A stretch of DNA of 64,000 bases, from the NCBI GenBank assembly GCA_021613335.1, contig JAJTWR010000263.1, positions 1,817,001 to 1,881,000 on the forward strand. Reading direction: 5' to 3'. Position numbers and translations under genes: made by a program. Shown one piece after another: positions 49,016 to 61,765 of the stretch (its first letter is position 1; each line of letters starts with the position of its first letter). The notes beneath the pieces were generated by a model. The model saw only the letters and a list, made by a program, of their open reading frames with translations, ran no database searches and was not told the origin of the DNA. The DNA comes from Whitmania pigra (lineage: Eukaryota > Annelida > Clitellata > Hirudinida > Haemopidae).

Positions 49016-51754
49016 CTGTAATTACATCAAGTTCAAACTCATTATTGCTGACTTTTGAATTTGTAACGGCTATTTTTAGTGTTACATTGAAATGATGAGT
49101 AAATCACCACAGCAATATTGCAGTAAGCCACATCATTGAACTGGCCACAGCTGTTGTCTGAGATAACATTAGAATTATTCATTGCATCAGGACACCAGAA
49201 TTTTTCATGTTTTTAGTCATGACTCACTCCACGCTGAAAATCTAGCAACAATATTCAGCCTTGCAGCGATGGAAGTGAAGAAATGATCAAGAAAACAATA
49301 CATCAATAATCAATTGCATTCAGTCTCCTACAACTGGTAATAATATAACTGGTAAGGCAATTTAATCGTGTAATTAATCGATAATTTGATAATTTAAAGA
49401 CGATTATTGAATACATAAAGATTAAATGACCAGAAACCATCACTTACTTACTCGGTTTATTTTCGCTGATCAAACGCAGTCACACCCACCGAACAATATT
49501 CTCACTGTCATCGAAGTCATAGCTACGGGATCCAGGAGTTTTAAGGAAATTATAGTTGCATTAAATTGACGTTAAACTTGATTTATTTTTACAACTAAAG
49601 TCGCCCGCGCCTATTCCTGCAAAACCATTGAAGAGAAAGCATCGAACAATTTTATGAATGAAAATCTCTTCGATGGCTGAGTAAGCCTGCAGAGCTGCAG
49701 AGCTGTAGCGTGTGAGGGCCCGTATAAACACATCCCTCCCACACACGGTGTACGCTCAGTATTCTTTCTTCGTTTTAAATCCGGAAAAAGAAACCATTTA
49801 CTTCTCGAGAAACCTCTAATTCATTTTCTTTGCTGATAAAATGTTGTTTACTTCAATAGCACTCAGTTCGTGACGATTTCTGAGTGCCACCATTCACACA
49901 ATCTTTAGCAAAGCCATCATCGTACGTCTTATTGTATCAATTGCGTCGGTGTTAAGCTGCACAGAGCTTGTGCATCATAATCGCTTTGCTTGTTCATATG
50001 GGAAAATTCAGTTAAAATTTCCACAATCGAATGGACAGGAACACACGAAATAGAACGAGTGTCACTGTCCACCAAAACTGCCGTCGCCACATAACATATA
50101 GTTCTCACCAAGAAAGATAAATTCAGATGAGACATATTTTGCTATAGAAACAAGAGGCTGCATAATTAGAAGGATGACTGAGACGGCCTTTATGGGTGGG
50201 TTAGTTGAGATGTGTTTAAAGAAGTGAAGAGTCTTGCAAATAGGATGCAGACATGTATGGCGCAATAGCTGTTGTTTCTTCTTTTCATACTGCTGCAGGA
50301 TAGACTTCTGAAGGCAGATGGATTCAATGGCTGTTACGTAAAAGATGAAAAAAGTTTCGCTTCTTATCAGTCGGTTTTTTCGAGATAACGCGAGATAATT
50401 TCTCGTCGATCTGCAAAAGCGAGTGCAATCATAAATGGTCGTTCGAATGTACTTCTGAGGTTGAATAATCTTTCGATTTGCCGTCTTAATGTAATTAGAG
50501 TTCCTCTTTCGCACAGGAAATGAATTCCCAATGGAAGCACGCGTGATGCACGTAGGTGATGGCAAAGCTTTAGCACTCAAGTCCATTCGTACTCTGCTTC
50601 TCTGTTCCTAAAATAATGATTTATGGCCCGACTAATGAATATTTTTATTATGAGGAACATCAAATCTTTCTGTGACAAAGAAACGTAATTTCCAAAACAA
50701 AAAGGAATCCTTCACCTCCAAATTAAAAGTGAACTTTTGACCCAATAAATTAATGGCCGATAAGCGGTTGGTCTTGACAATTCGTTCGAGTTTTAATAGT
50801 CCCTACAGATATATTCTAAGGTATTCTGATGTACACAGATATATACAGCCTAGGAATTGACTGTATGTTGATTTATCATCGAAATGTTTATCTTTCAGCT
50901 TTCAAAACGTAATTATTAATATCAACTTGTTATTTAAATGAAACATCAAGAGACTAATGCATACCTAAAATGGATTTAATTTATATATTGCATAAAGAAT
51001 TGTATGTTATATTCCGCTTTCAAGGAAGAAATATAGCAACGACACCAAATAAAACTCGATGTGGAATGATAATATAAATATCTAATTAAACATTAACTAA
51101 CTTTTTAATAGTATTAGCTATAGCTATAAATATGTGTAATATAAATTAATATTAATCTCCACACATTATTAACAACAAATTAAAAGCCATAACAGAAATA
51201 AAAAGAATCATAATACAATTTAAAACGCTCTTTTTAAGTGTCTGCGTAGGTGCATGCATCTCAAGTGCAATCTCAATTGAATTTATTTCTTTCTGTTTCT
51301 GCTTCACCTCAATTGCTCTTTATCGAAGCATCATTTCATCTTCCTCACAGAACCGAAACTCCATCTATGAAGTGGTTAAAAGCAACTGTGAATTAATTGC
51401 AATTAATCGAACATTTTTTAATTTAAATAAAACATTGAATCAAACAATTAGAAATTAATTAAAAATTTAATGAGAAGAAACAACGATGGAATAATGATGA
51501 TTTCTCCATAAAGTTGGTGGCACGAAATAGATTCATTATCAAAATATATTACGATAAATATGAAGTCTTCTGTTGTTTTTTAAACTCAATATTAGACTTT
51601 CAATGATTTATGCTAATATTTAGATAATGCTTAAAATTATGATTTAATTAATTCTGTAAAAAAGGAAAGCAATTAATAACATTGATAATAATATCGTGTC
51701 ACTAGATCGTAAGATATAATTTTGTACAAAATGACAGTTAATACAAATTGAACG
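49016..51754. other. Sprouty upstream region
   Basis: Presumably holds the Sprouty 5' UTR intron, first exon and promoter. Minus-strand ORFs of 174 codons (50062-50586) and 69 codons (50367-50576) overlap in different frames, are unlike anything I recognise, and probably reflect locally lower stop density. 50640-51750 is very AT-rich with no structure that I can support. Confidence 0.4.
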
Positions 51755-54360
51755 TTGGAACAGTATTGGATGGCAAAAAGGAAAGCAAATAACAATTGGC
51801 GCAGTCGACAGGATTTTTTTTTACTTCAACGTGATTTCGATTTCGATTCAATATGGCCGACTAAATTAACCAAATTGTGCAAGCTTTTTCGGAGAGCCTG
51901 GCCAAGCAAGCAGAGGAGCAGAACAACAGAATGCTCAAGCAAGCAGAGGAGCAAGAATGTTTCAACTATTCCAGATTTTACAGTCAAATTCGAGCCTTCA
52001 AAAATTCGAATCCTTTACACCAGAGAGATTTTTACGCCAGTCAAAATTATTCAAAGACTACTCCAAGAGATTCGAGACGTTCCTGCTTCGTCCTAATCAT
52101 CTAGTTATGGAATGGTTTAGCTCATAAACTACCATCCTTCCTGTTTCTGTTGGCAAATTCGGTCCCAACCACCTTTGGCCCGAGTGTTTCTGACAAATCA
52201 GAGTCCTGAAACACACAAGTCACTGTGACACTGTGACAAGAGACATTGGCAGCCCAATTAAATTCTCCATCGTACATAAATCAGCTAAACTTTGAGCAGA
52301 TAAAGGTTTTCATGGAACAAATGTACAATCCAAAAATCTTTGTCATTCGTGAGAGACATCATTCTGGACATCAGGCAACAGGCTGCCAGGGGAGTCAGTG
52401 CAGGAGTTAGCTTCAAAAATACGTAAAGCAGCAATAACTTGTGATTTTGTCAGTATTGCTGACCCTCTTGATGATAGAACTAACTTCATCTGCAACATTC
52501 AAAACGAGACAGTTCTGAAGACCCTATTCAAATTACCTGAAAACGAACTCAACTTTCCAAGGGCTATAGAGATTGCAGAAAAAGTAAAGGGTAATGCTAC
52601 CAGGCGGCCATGAATGTTGATAATACATTTAAAATTCAATCCAAGAAAGAGATAGGGGCACACTCATCCCAAGCAGGAAAATCAGAGTTTGTCTCTCACC
52701 AAGATCTTGTCAAAAAAGGGGCCTGTATTAGATGTCGTGGAAGGAATCATTAGGCAATCAAATGCCTTTTCAAGTCAAGCAGATGTAATAACTGCGGCAA
52801 ACAGGGACATCTGGCTAAGGTATGTTTTAAGAAAACAATGGAGGTCGTTCAACTAATTAAAAGTGTCAAAGGGTCAGATCCTTTGATGAGGAAGGTATGG
52901 ATTAGAAATACACCTCAACTCTTTGAGATTGATAGTGATTCAAGAGATAACTTCTGCTCTGTTCAAGTTTGGGAAGCACTTGGATCACCCACATTACAAC
53001 TCCCCACCGCCACCTACAGAAGTGTATCTAGAGACCCGCTACCTGTTAAAGGAGTTTTCAGCATCCCAGTTGCCCTGAACAAAGAAGACAGATCCACTCC
53101 CCAAATGTTCAATGTTACAGAGATTCCCGAGGTGAGTTTGAATGGCAGAACGACGGTTGTCGGACTAGGGATAGATATAAACAGAATGCTGCATTCATAC
53201 ATTGGTTTCAAGGGAGGAGAGCATTCAAAAGAGGTGTGAAAACCTTTGTTAGGAATTCCAGGAATTGTTCAAACCAGCTTTAAGATGTCTGAAAGACTTT
53301 GAGCTAGAAATTCGATTCAAGCCAGATTCGAAACCAATATTCAGAAAATGCAGTCCTGTCCCGTTTGCTATTCTTGAGGATGTAAATCAAGCTTTAGACA
53401 CAGGCATTAAAAAGTAGTTTGGATTCTAACTGATTTCAATGATTATGGAACACCAATTGTCCCAGTGATGAAGTAATCTGTGTCAAAGTCTCGAATTCAA
53501 CTAAGAATATTCAGGCGCGGTCAATCCTCAGCTGGAGATCCATCGTCATCCAATGCTAATGCCTGAGAAGACCTGATGACGAAACTGAGCGGCAGCCAGT
53601 GTTTTTCCAAAATTGATCTTGCGGCTGCTTACAACCAGATCAAACTAGCTCCCAAGAGACAACGAAAACTGGATTTGAGCCCAACTCGAGGAGTTTTGTT
53701 GCAAACTCGTCTTCCATTTGGGATTACATCGGCTACAGAATATTTTCAAAAAATCATGGACAGAATTACAAGTGACCTTTCAGGCGTAGCAGTATATTTA
53801 GATGACATTTTGGTAGGCGGCTCATCAGCAGAAGAACACATAAAAAATTTGAGAGCCCTACTGCAGAGACTACAAGACAAGTTCGAGATGCAATCAAAAG
53901 AAATGTTGTTTTGCTCAAGCCTCTGCGGAATATTTGGGTCACTCAATCTTACGACATGGAATTAGTAAAGGTAAACAAGTAGATGCTTTGCTTCATATAC
54001 CACCGCCACATGATGCTTCAACTTTAAGATCCTTCTTGGGATCAATTCGATTCTACCATAAATTCCTTTCATCGTTGTCACCAGTAACGGAACTTCTTAC
54101 AAGATTAATCAAGAAGAATTCTGTTTGGGATTGGGTATCTCCACAAGAATACGTTTTTAAAAAAGTGAAAGAGCTACTCCTCTCGAACGACAAGAACTTA
54201 CCCATTGGAATTGCCGCGGATGCTTCAGAGGTGGGTATAGGGGCGGTTCTAATCCACCGATACTCGGATGGGACAGAGAGACCAATATTTCATATTTCCA
54301 AGACACTTTCAAACACCCAGAGAAGATACAGCCAAATTTGTAAAGAACTCTAAGATGTTC
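51755..54360 (+). mobile_element. Decayed Ty3/gypsy-like LTR retroelement, truncated
   Basis: Plus-strand fragments in retroelement order. Gag-like pieces lie at 51755-52104 and 52398-52613. Two zinc knuckles at about 52730-52838 follow, the second with C-x2-C-x4-H-x4-C intact (CNNCGKQGHLAKVC) and the first interrupted by a stop. A protease-like segment at 52838-53239 has an altered active-site triplet (DSD instead of DSG/DTG). Reverse transcriptase is at 53573-53965 (SKIDLAAAYNQIKLAP, then LPFGITSA and the catalytic YLDD). A frameshift sits near 53920, then the RT connection and RNase H at 53934-54353 (ADASEVGIGAVL). Multiple stops and frameshifts; no integrase seen, and no LTR pair identified by eye. 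Inactive. Copy boundaries are uncertain. Confidence 0.85.
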
Positions 54361-54538
54361 TGCCCGTCTTTACCCGGGTGGATAATTTCAAAATGTAGAC
54401 GATGTAGATTATTGAGATATTTATATCATCTGGTTTATTAAAAAAGTGGAACAAACACTTATATCGTCAAACAGGGTTCCTTCAAACACTGATTTAAAGA
54501 ATTGTTGAACTACAAAAATACCTTCAAAATTCATCTTC

Positions 54539-57500
54539 ATGACGATTGTAACCCTATTATTGGCGATAAATATATTATTAATCTTAATGACTTTCCATTG
54601 CTTGTCGAACTATATTATGGCGGCAAGTAAGTAATTCAATAAATATTGTCAATAACTCTAAATTGAAACAAGATGTTATAATAAAAACTTAAATTATAAA
54701 CTGTCACGTTTATGAATCAAATAAATGATCTAGCAAATTGTTTTAAATTGAGACATTTCATTTATTTTTAGGTTCAACACTAGCCTGTGGTTGACGTCAC
54801 TATAGTTCCAAAACAAATTCTTCCGCGCTCGTCTTATTGTAAATTCATCGCAACATTACTAATTATTTATTTCATTTAAAAACATAGCAATAAATAGCAA
54901 TTATTTTCAGGTAAAAATTATATGCGATGGTTTTAGTTCATTAAACAACAAATCGTGTACATTTCACAGACCAGGAAACTTAGAACAACCTTAAGAAACT
55001 TTTTATTGACCGTTATCAAAATGCAAAGATAATCTTCAGCACCGATTTTTTTGCCAAGCAACTTTGAAAATGTCATCAGAATTTTCTGGCGCTTAGCTTT
55101 CGAACGAATCATGTCCTTCTTTGACATCCTCAGTGCCGGCCAAGAGAGAGGCCACACCTTATTCAGACTGTTGTGCTTGGAGTTGTTTGTGCTGAGTCTG
55201 TGCAACATGTTGAGAAGATCGATTGTAAGGAGGTGGCCCACATTGGCCTGGTTAGCAGAAGTTGTTGCCACTCTAGAAACTGGATTTATCTTCTATGTCG
55301 AGGTAAGATCCAGGAGGTAAAAATGTCGAACGTAGGTTAAAAATAAAAATGTCTCAAAGGAGCAGTTGTACAATGTTTAAATATAATATGTATACTAAGA
55401 AGAATTTAATGTGGTTAGCTATTCTTCCAGGTCGCAAGTGGTCATAATAAATTACATAAGTTGATATTCAATAATAAATCAAATCACATTTAATTTCTCA
55501 ATTGCTATTTATATTTCCAGGATATAATATTCAACATAGCAACATTAAGCACCTTTATTACCATCTTGTTCATCAATGCTTCCTTTATCTTCCTCATCAA
55601 CATACCGGAACATCTTTCGAGGCGACACGACTGCGATGAAGACGATGAATCGGATCCTAACAAAACCATGAAATGTTTGAAGAAACGCATCTTGGACTTT
55701 TTGAACAGAGTTCTTGTGACCATTTTGTCCATACCGCTCATGCAGCATCTCGTACTGTTGGCTTTGAAACCAGAGTTTCAGAAGAATGAACTATATTGTT
55801 TGTTAACCTGCGATCAAGGAGTCAATTACTTTTTCATAACAATGCAATCGATAGCTGAGTTGGTTTTCACTTTTATTTTGGAGTGGCTCTTTGCCAGAAC
55901 CAGGTATTTCGAAGCGGTTGCAAGAGACTCTGCAGACGAACTTGTCAAAATATTTTACATTTCAACCATTTCATTTTTAGGTTTGTATTTTTATAATTGA
56001 ATTTTTAAGACATGGAATGGTACACAATATATCATTTATAAGACTGCAAAACTTAGATATATAATTAAACAAAATGCATAGTTTTTATTATAAGAATTAC
56101 TAAAATATTAATATTATTATCGTAGGTCTCCCAGTTGGTTCCTTGCATCTCAATTCCTTCACAGCATACCTTGTGATAGATGCCTGCGATTTTAACGACA
56201 TTCCACGCTATTTGCTGATGTATTCTCTCTTTCCACTCTTGGGAACATTGGCAGTTTGCTTCACATCTTTCCCTACGGGGCAATTAAAAAAATGTGTGTC
56301 GAATGAAAACGTGACGTGAGTAGTCTTAAATTGCTTGACTTAAATAACTAGTTGAAAACTCAATAAATTATTAATAAATGACCGTTTATATTTGATAGAA
56401 AGAAAACACCTAAACCCCCTTCAGATGATTATTGGTGCAAGGATGCTTGTGGAGATCAGAATTATCCTTACGACGTGCCCATCAACAATAATTCCAAACA
56501 AAACCACCACGTATCAAATTGGAATTCAAAGTTTCACGGAAACGACTTTTATAACTTCACGAGTTCAGAATCTTTGGAGGACGATGAAACTTTCAAGGGA
56601 GGAAACATCAACAACTGCAAGAAGAACGACTTTTACGACGAGGGTCACTCAACCACCAGCGATAATTCGTTATCTCCGCGAGTTTTAAACGGATACAGCA
56701 CGAAGTTGGTAAGACACTTTTCAGATACAAGCCTCGCAGATAACAGAAAAAAACACAAAGGAACGTCCAGCAAGTGTTATTACAAACACAAGGATGATTT
56801 TCCAGTCGCAAGGTGTTCTCATCACTGCCACAAATTTAAAGATGGCAAAACCGGCGTCGGTCACAAAAACTTCTGCAAAGCAAACCATGCCAACGAAAAA
56901 GCGTCCGATGATAGTTTTGATAGCATTTACAACAGATTGATAAAAGTCAAACAGCAACACGCGAATCTAAGCAAAAAACATCACAAATGTGATTCAAGAA
57001 AGCATCCTACTGCTCGCGTGGAGGGATTCTGCAATTGCAACGACAGTTACAAGGGTTACCACGACAAAACTTACGCACCAACCTCGAATGAATTTTTTCA
57101 GAATTGTAAAGTAGACAAACCTAGACATTGGTATGGAAAAGATGATAAGGAAAGCAGAAATTGGCAATGCCCTCGCAAAAACATGAAATCTGATTTGGAA
57201 GATTTTCAAGAAAAATGTTCGAGAAAAAGAACTGATTACGGAGAGAACCTGCACATCATTGACCAAAACAAGCACCACGTTCGTAACTGTTACATGAACA
57301 ACATGCACAACCCTGATTTTCCCCCTCATCACAAACAATCGAATAAGCAGTTCAACAGAGGTTGCGAGAAACAAAATGCCATCACAACCTTCAAGAATTT
57401 CAAAGACAACTTTGAGACTCAGGATTTTCGTCAAATGCGAGGTTTAGAAAAAGAAAACATACAACAGTTACAATGCAAACATCGACATACAAACGAGTTC

Positions 57501-58367
57501 AGTAGCAGGGAAGATTTCAATGCATTGGACAATTCCTGTAGTAAACAATATTCAACATCGCATTGCAAATTGCACCACCGAACCTCAAATCAACCATTTG
57601 ACAGGAGAGTGACCGATTACGTCAGGCATGGTAGGTGTCACAGAACCGATGCCAGACACCTACCTCTACCATACCACGTAGATTTAGATCTTGATAAGAA
57701 GCCAAAAAGTCCAAACAAGAGAATGTTGAGGACTATTGAAAACCATTCGTTAGATGGGCTCGATAATGAGAGACAGTTTCATCACTGCAGGCACAAATTG
57801 TACGCCAACAAAACTCAGAATGCCAAGGATTCGGCACGCCACAGGCGATGTCCAACGCCAATCGTTTCTTCCACCACGTACACAGTCCATCGTACACCCT
57901 TAGAACAAAATCATTGCAACGGTTCCATTGACAAAGGAATGCTTTGTCCCCCTCACAAAAAGACGTCAAACAGAACGTTGCGTTCAAGGAATTTTACGGA
58001 TGAAGGCGACAGTTTAGCGATACAAAAGGAAATAGACATGTTCAATTATCCCAACGAACATCGTTCGAAGGACAAGAGGAATGAATTTCTGAGGGAATTC
58101 AAAGCAAAAGAAAATCTTCTGATGACTCATCGAGCTGAAAATATTCCCAGGATTAGAAAAAAAGTCTGTAACAATGATTTTCCCGGAAAATCTCAGGACT
58201 TCAGGGAGCATTGCTGTGTAAAAGAAAGTCCAGCAAAGTCGAGCGACAGTTTTGAACGCTTAGAAGTCAGCAAACTGGACAGAATCCCTAAGAAACATTC
58301 AAGAAATTGCTGGAAAAGAATGAGATGTTCACGATTGTACGACATATCTGAGTCTGATGAGAGCTGA
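54539..58367 (+). CDS. Multi-pass membrane protein with long His/Cys/Lys-rich tail, family unknown
   Basis: Six exons whose phases all agree: 54539-54626, 54772-54789, 55040-55302, 55521-55980, 56126-56315, 56399-58367; about 995 residues. I do not recognise the family. Residues 1-25 are hydrophobic (MTIVTLLLAINILLILMTFH), a signal or first span. About seven further hydrophobic segments follow up to residue 340, including FRLLCLELFVLSLC, LSTFITILFINASFIFLI, VLVTILSIPLMQHLVLLAL and LLMYSLFPLLGTLAVCF, with an acidic loop CDEDDESD between spans. The last exon (656 codons, uninterrupted) is a hydrophilic, probably disordered tail with about 45 His and 26 Cys by my count, many paired (CSHHCHK, HHCRHK, HCKLHH). 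It is basic except for the end (SESDES). Topology loosely recalls XK-related proteins, but no motif supports that. The 18-nt exon 2 and the exon 2-3 junction are the weakest parts of the model. AATAAA lies about 30 bp after the stop. Confidence 0.75.
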
Positions 58368-59985
58368 CTTTAAATGTGTTATAAAAAAGTTAATTCTAAA
58401 TAAATAATTGCTAAAATTCAATCGATATTCACAAAACACCCAAATGTGATTTTAAAGACTAAAGATTATTTGTAGTATTTCAGGCCATGCCAAATCATTC
58501 TCAGTTTTATGACTTAATTATTTCAAATTCTTACCTTTATTAATTAATCCATCATAGCATTTTATAAATTTATGTTTGCATAGTTTCAGAGTAGTTGCAG
58601 AGGATATTTAACCTTTTTTTCTTTTGTCACACTGCAGACAATTTTTTAAATACCCCGTAGCTCCAGTTTAATTCAACGTAATGGTTTGTAATTTTATTCT
58701 TTTGTTAAAGTTTGAGGTAGAAATAATATTACATAAGAGAATCATATCCAATTTTAAGTTAATTTATCGGAGATATTCGAGTTTTGATGCCCAAAAGTCA
58801 TTCGTAAATACACAAATTCGGAAAATTGTATTTAATCATCTTAACATAAATTAAACAAACGGTTTATTGATTAATGACAACAAGTAAAGTAGTCGAGTTC
58901 AACCGTCTCAAGCAAATCTTTAAATACAATATGTAATTGTCTCTAACAAAACAATGATTACGAAACTTAGAATCTCATTGAAGTCTCATTGAAAGACTGA
59001 AAAATAGCTGTTTTGACCCGTCTTAGGTATATTTAGGATACTATTTTAACTAATTTTGCTCCCTTGCTTATGAGCAAAAAAAAACAAACAAAAGTTCAAC
59101 AGTTCAACATAAATTTAAGTAGCATACAAATTACAAGCATAGTCAACGGCATCAGAACTTGTACATACATCATGAGCTCATTGGCTGCAGGCATTGCATT
59201 GAATCCAATTTTCCCCAGGTGCCAAATTGCTGAATTTTTCCTGACTCTTAACATCATCGTCATTAACAGTTGGCTTGTTGAATTTTTCTTGTTTTTTTTG
59301 CTAGCTGGTCTAGCTTCAGTCTTGTGGCAAAGGCAAAAAAATAATACACCAGATGTTCGCGGTATGAGAAACTATGATAAAAGAAACAAATTCCGAAAGA
59401 AACGTTTTGAGACATAAATTTACAAGAACAAGTAGTGTTAAATGATGCACAAAAAGTATGCGTTAACAACACGTAATTGGTCGCCTTACAATAGCAGAAC
59501 CAGATTATATTCTTTTAAAAATCAGCTCGTCTAGATGATATTGAAAAGAAGAGCTATAATTTTGAAAGGTTTATGGAAGGTCTGAGATGAACATTTGTTG
59601 GCCTTACTTGTTATTTCCAGTGTTGGTTATTTTCTACAAAATCTAAAAAAAAAAGGAAAAAAACACTATTCGAGACCAAAGATTTAGAAATTATCAGATT
59701 TTGCTATTTAAAAAGATTAGAGTACATTAAAAAATGAAATTCTTCAGACTTTAATCCAAATAGGAATCTAAAAATAAATCGCCGAATATTACTTTCCAAT
59801 TTCGCTCAAGGTTTCAGACATTTAGACCGTTTGCTACCTAATTGGAGACCACAACAAGTGCAAGTTTGAAAGCAGGTGAGTTCATTACCTGTATCGAAGC
59901 TGGTTATGCGATAGCCTTGATGAAGTCGTGACTTGCTTTCAAAAATGTTTTCAGAATTTGAGGTGAAAGAGTGGCCTTCAAAATA
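58368..59985. other. Downstream flank of the membrane-protein gene
   Basis: AT-rich. A 117-codon plus-strand ORF at 59064-59417 has one or two hydrophobic stretches (WLVEFFLFFLLAGLASVLW) and a basic C-terminus, but no homology I recognise. The minus ORF at 59806-60027 (Cys-containing, TCFQTCTCCGLQLGS) is equally unassigned and partly overlaps the tandem duplication. Neither is strong enough to call. Confidence 0.35.
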
Positions 59986-60187
59986 AGGCACAAATGCTTC
60001 TGCACTCAAACAACAGGGGGCGTGCATGTAATTTTTAAAAATAGACTTGTGAAACAGCTTATTACTTTTTTAAAATTTATTATATCGTGATAATTTTAGT
60101 CCAACATCTAAAATGCGTTTTAATGGTCTGGCTGATGCATGAGAGTTTATAGAAACTTTTTTACTGAATTTTTTATACTTCGTGTAG
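59986..60187. repeat. Tandemly duplicated 0.2-kb unit, copy 1 (no insertion)
   Basis: The segment from ggcacaaatgcttctgcac to ctgaattttttatacttcgt recurs at 60571-60984 with about 90 percent identity by eye, once a 202-bp insertion plus its 9-bp duplication are removed from the second copy. This copy keeps the uninterrupted insertion site. Confidence 0.85.
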
Positions 60188-60570
60188 TTATATAAATTAC
60201 GTGAAAGGCTGACCGATTAGTAAAAGTGTCAATAAAACAATAAAAAGTGGTTAATAGTTGATAATGGCTTATCAAATTTTAATTGAAGATTATGAAATTT
60301 CGTATTGCTTAAATGATTCGTGAAAAACACAGGGATTTTTACCAACCTTCCCAGCTAGTTCCAAAAGGCCTACTTGAAAAGCCACAGCATAATCAATGGG
60401 CCCATTGTTTGAAATTTCTAACCATTAATTTTAGAATTAACACCACGAATTGAAAGTTGTTGGTTTGCAAGTGATTAAAAATAAATGATAAATTTCCAAT
60501 AACTTCGCTATTGTTACGTTACTGTTGCTTTTACTTTTGACTTCTTAAACTCCATAACCTAACTTTTATT

Positions 60571-60984
60571 AAAGCACAAATGCTTGTGCACTCAAACAAC
60601 AGGTAGCATGGTGACCCGTCAAAATAGCCCAGCGACAAAATAGCCCCGTCAAAACATTCCCGTCAATGTATCTTTATAAAAAAATATTTATATGAGTTGA
60701 TACATTAACCTATAACTTATTTCAAATTTGATTAAATGAAATGAATTTTATGTGTTGATGGTGCTATTTTGACGGGGCTATTTTGTCGCCGGGCTATTAT
60801 GACGGGGTGCCAGGTAGCATGCATGTAATTTTTAAAAATAGACTTGTGAAACAGCTTATCATTTTTTTTTAAAATTTATTATATCATGATAATTTTAATC
60901 CAACATCTAAAAGGCATTTTAATGGTCTGGCTGATGCATGAGACTTTTTAGAAACTTTATTACTGAATTTTTTACACTTCGTAT
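60571..60984. repeat. Tandemly duplicated 0.2-kb unit, copy 2, split by a MITE
   Basis: Same unit as 59986-60187, in direct orientation, interrupted at caacaggtagcat by the MITE at 60610-60811. Shares ctggctgatgcatgaga and taatttttaaaaatagac blocks with copy 1. Confidence 0.85.
60610..60811. mobile_element. 202-bp MITE with 9-bp target duplication
   Basis: Inverted ends of about 46 bp: left GGTGACCCGTCAAAATAGCC and onward, right complement GGCACCCCGTCATAATAGCC and onward, both containing gcgacaaaatagccccgtca. The flanking duplication is AGGTAGCAT at 60601-60609 and 60812-60820. The paralogous copy at about 60010 supplies the unoccupied site. A 9-bp duplication suggests the Mutator superfamily. 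Related fragment at 28039-28101. Confidence 0.9.
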
Positions 60985-61639
60985 AACCTTAATGACGTGA
61001 TAATTATTTAATTAACGTAAATAATGTTTTGAGCATGTTAAATTTTAGCTTTTCCTTATATTTCTTGATTTTAATAACTTTAGCATTAGCATTCTACATT
61101 TATAAAAATCGTTCCCAGGTCGTATCATTCGCGGAACATACAAATGCCGTGTTTATGTTACGGCGCAGACTTTTGAGAATCAAACTCGATCCATCGTCTG
61201 AATTCAACTTTCATATTGAATAGGGTTTTTGTCATCATGTCAAATGTTAATAAGAGTTCTTCTGCGATGTGTTTAGCCTCTCTAGTCCAAGACCTTCTTT
61301 ATATTGTTGTAAACTTAGTTTTTGGAAATTAATTAAGTTTATATTGCTAAAATAATTAAATTTATATTTCATTATATTTAGTATTTTTCGGGCACGAGGT
61401 ATCTCTATTAATGCTGTAGAAAGCATTCTCGCTAATCACCTTACAAACAGCGAGAATCCAGACAACTCAGAAGCCCAAATATCCATTTCGCATCCTTAAG
61501 TACCTCAATTCCTTCAACACTTAACTTCTGTTATTCAGTTCCGTTAACTGAATACTTGCTCTAATAAACTTATTAGTTAACTTGCTTATTTGCGGACTCC
61601 CGGGTTATTTCAATATCTTTCAGCATGTCTAAATTTAGA
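60985..61639. other. Gene-poor stretch with a small membrane-span ORF
   Basis: A 62-65-codon plus-strand ORF near 61035-61223 encodes one hydrophobic span (FSLYFLILITLALAFYIYKN) and a basic tail. It has no recognised relative and could be chance. Otherwise nothing seen. Confidence 0.3.
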
Positions 61640-61765
61640 CAGGGGACGTCATTTCAGCTTTTTCTAAGGTGGGGGCAAACCCTCACACAACTTGAGGAGA
61701 CGACCCTTTTTGCTTAAAGCCTAAGGTCAGAGGACCGTTCCCCCTGCCCCCAAGTGACTTCCCTG
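61640..61765 (+). repeat. MITE-like dispersed repeat, copy 3
   Basis: Shortest and cleanest copy: starts caggggacgtcatttcagc and ends caagtgacttccctg, ends that are inverted complements with a few mismatches. Interior ggggcaaaccctcacacaac and gaggagacgacc words are shared with copies at 26072-26276 and 29789-29963. Confidence 0.7.

Noticed and set aside
50062..50586. 174-codon minus-strand ORF upstream of Sprouty
   Set aside because: Overlapped by another ORF of the same strand in a different frame; no domain, no conserved pattern; probably chance in the Sprouty 5' region.
54539..56315. Assignment of the membrane core to XK-related (XKR) scramblases
   Set aside because: Only the number of hydrophobic spans is similar; none of the sequence blocks I associate with XKR proteins is visible.
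56994..57434. 146-codon minus-strand ORF inside the last exon of the membrane-protein gene
   Set aside because: Low-complexity V/L/F-rich antisense reading of a Lys/Asn/His-rich exon; no start context or homology.
59064..59417. 117-codon plus-strand ORF with a hydrophobic stretch
   Set aside because: No recognised family, no splice or promoter support; AT-rich chance ORFs often look hydrophobic.
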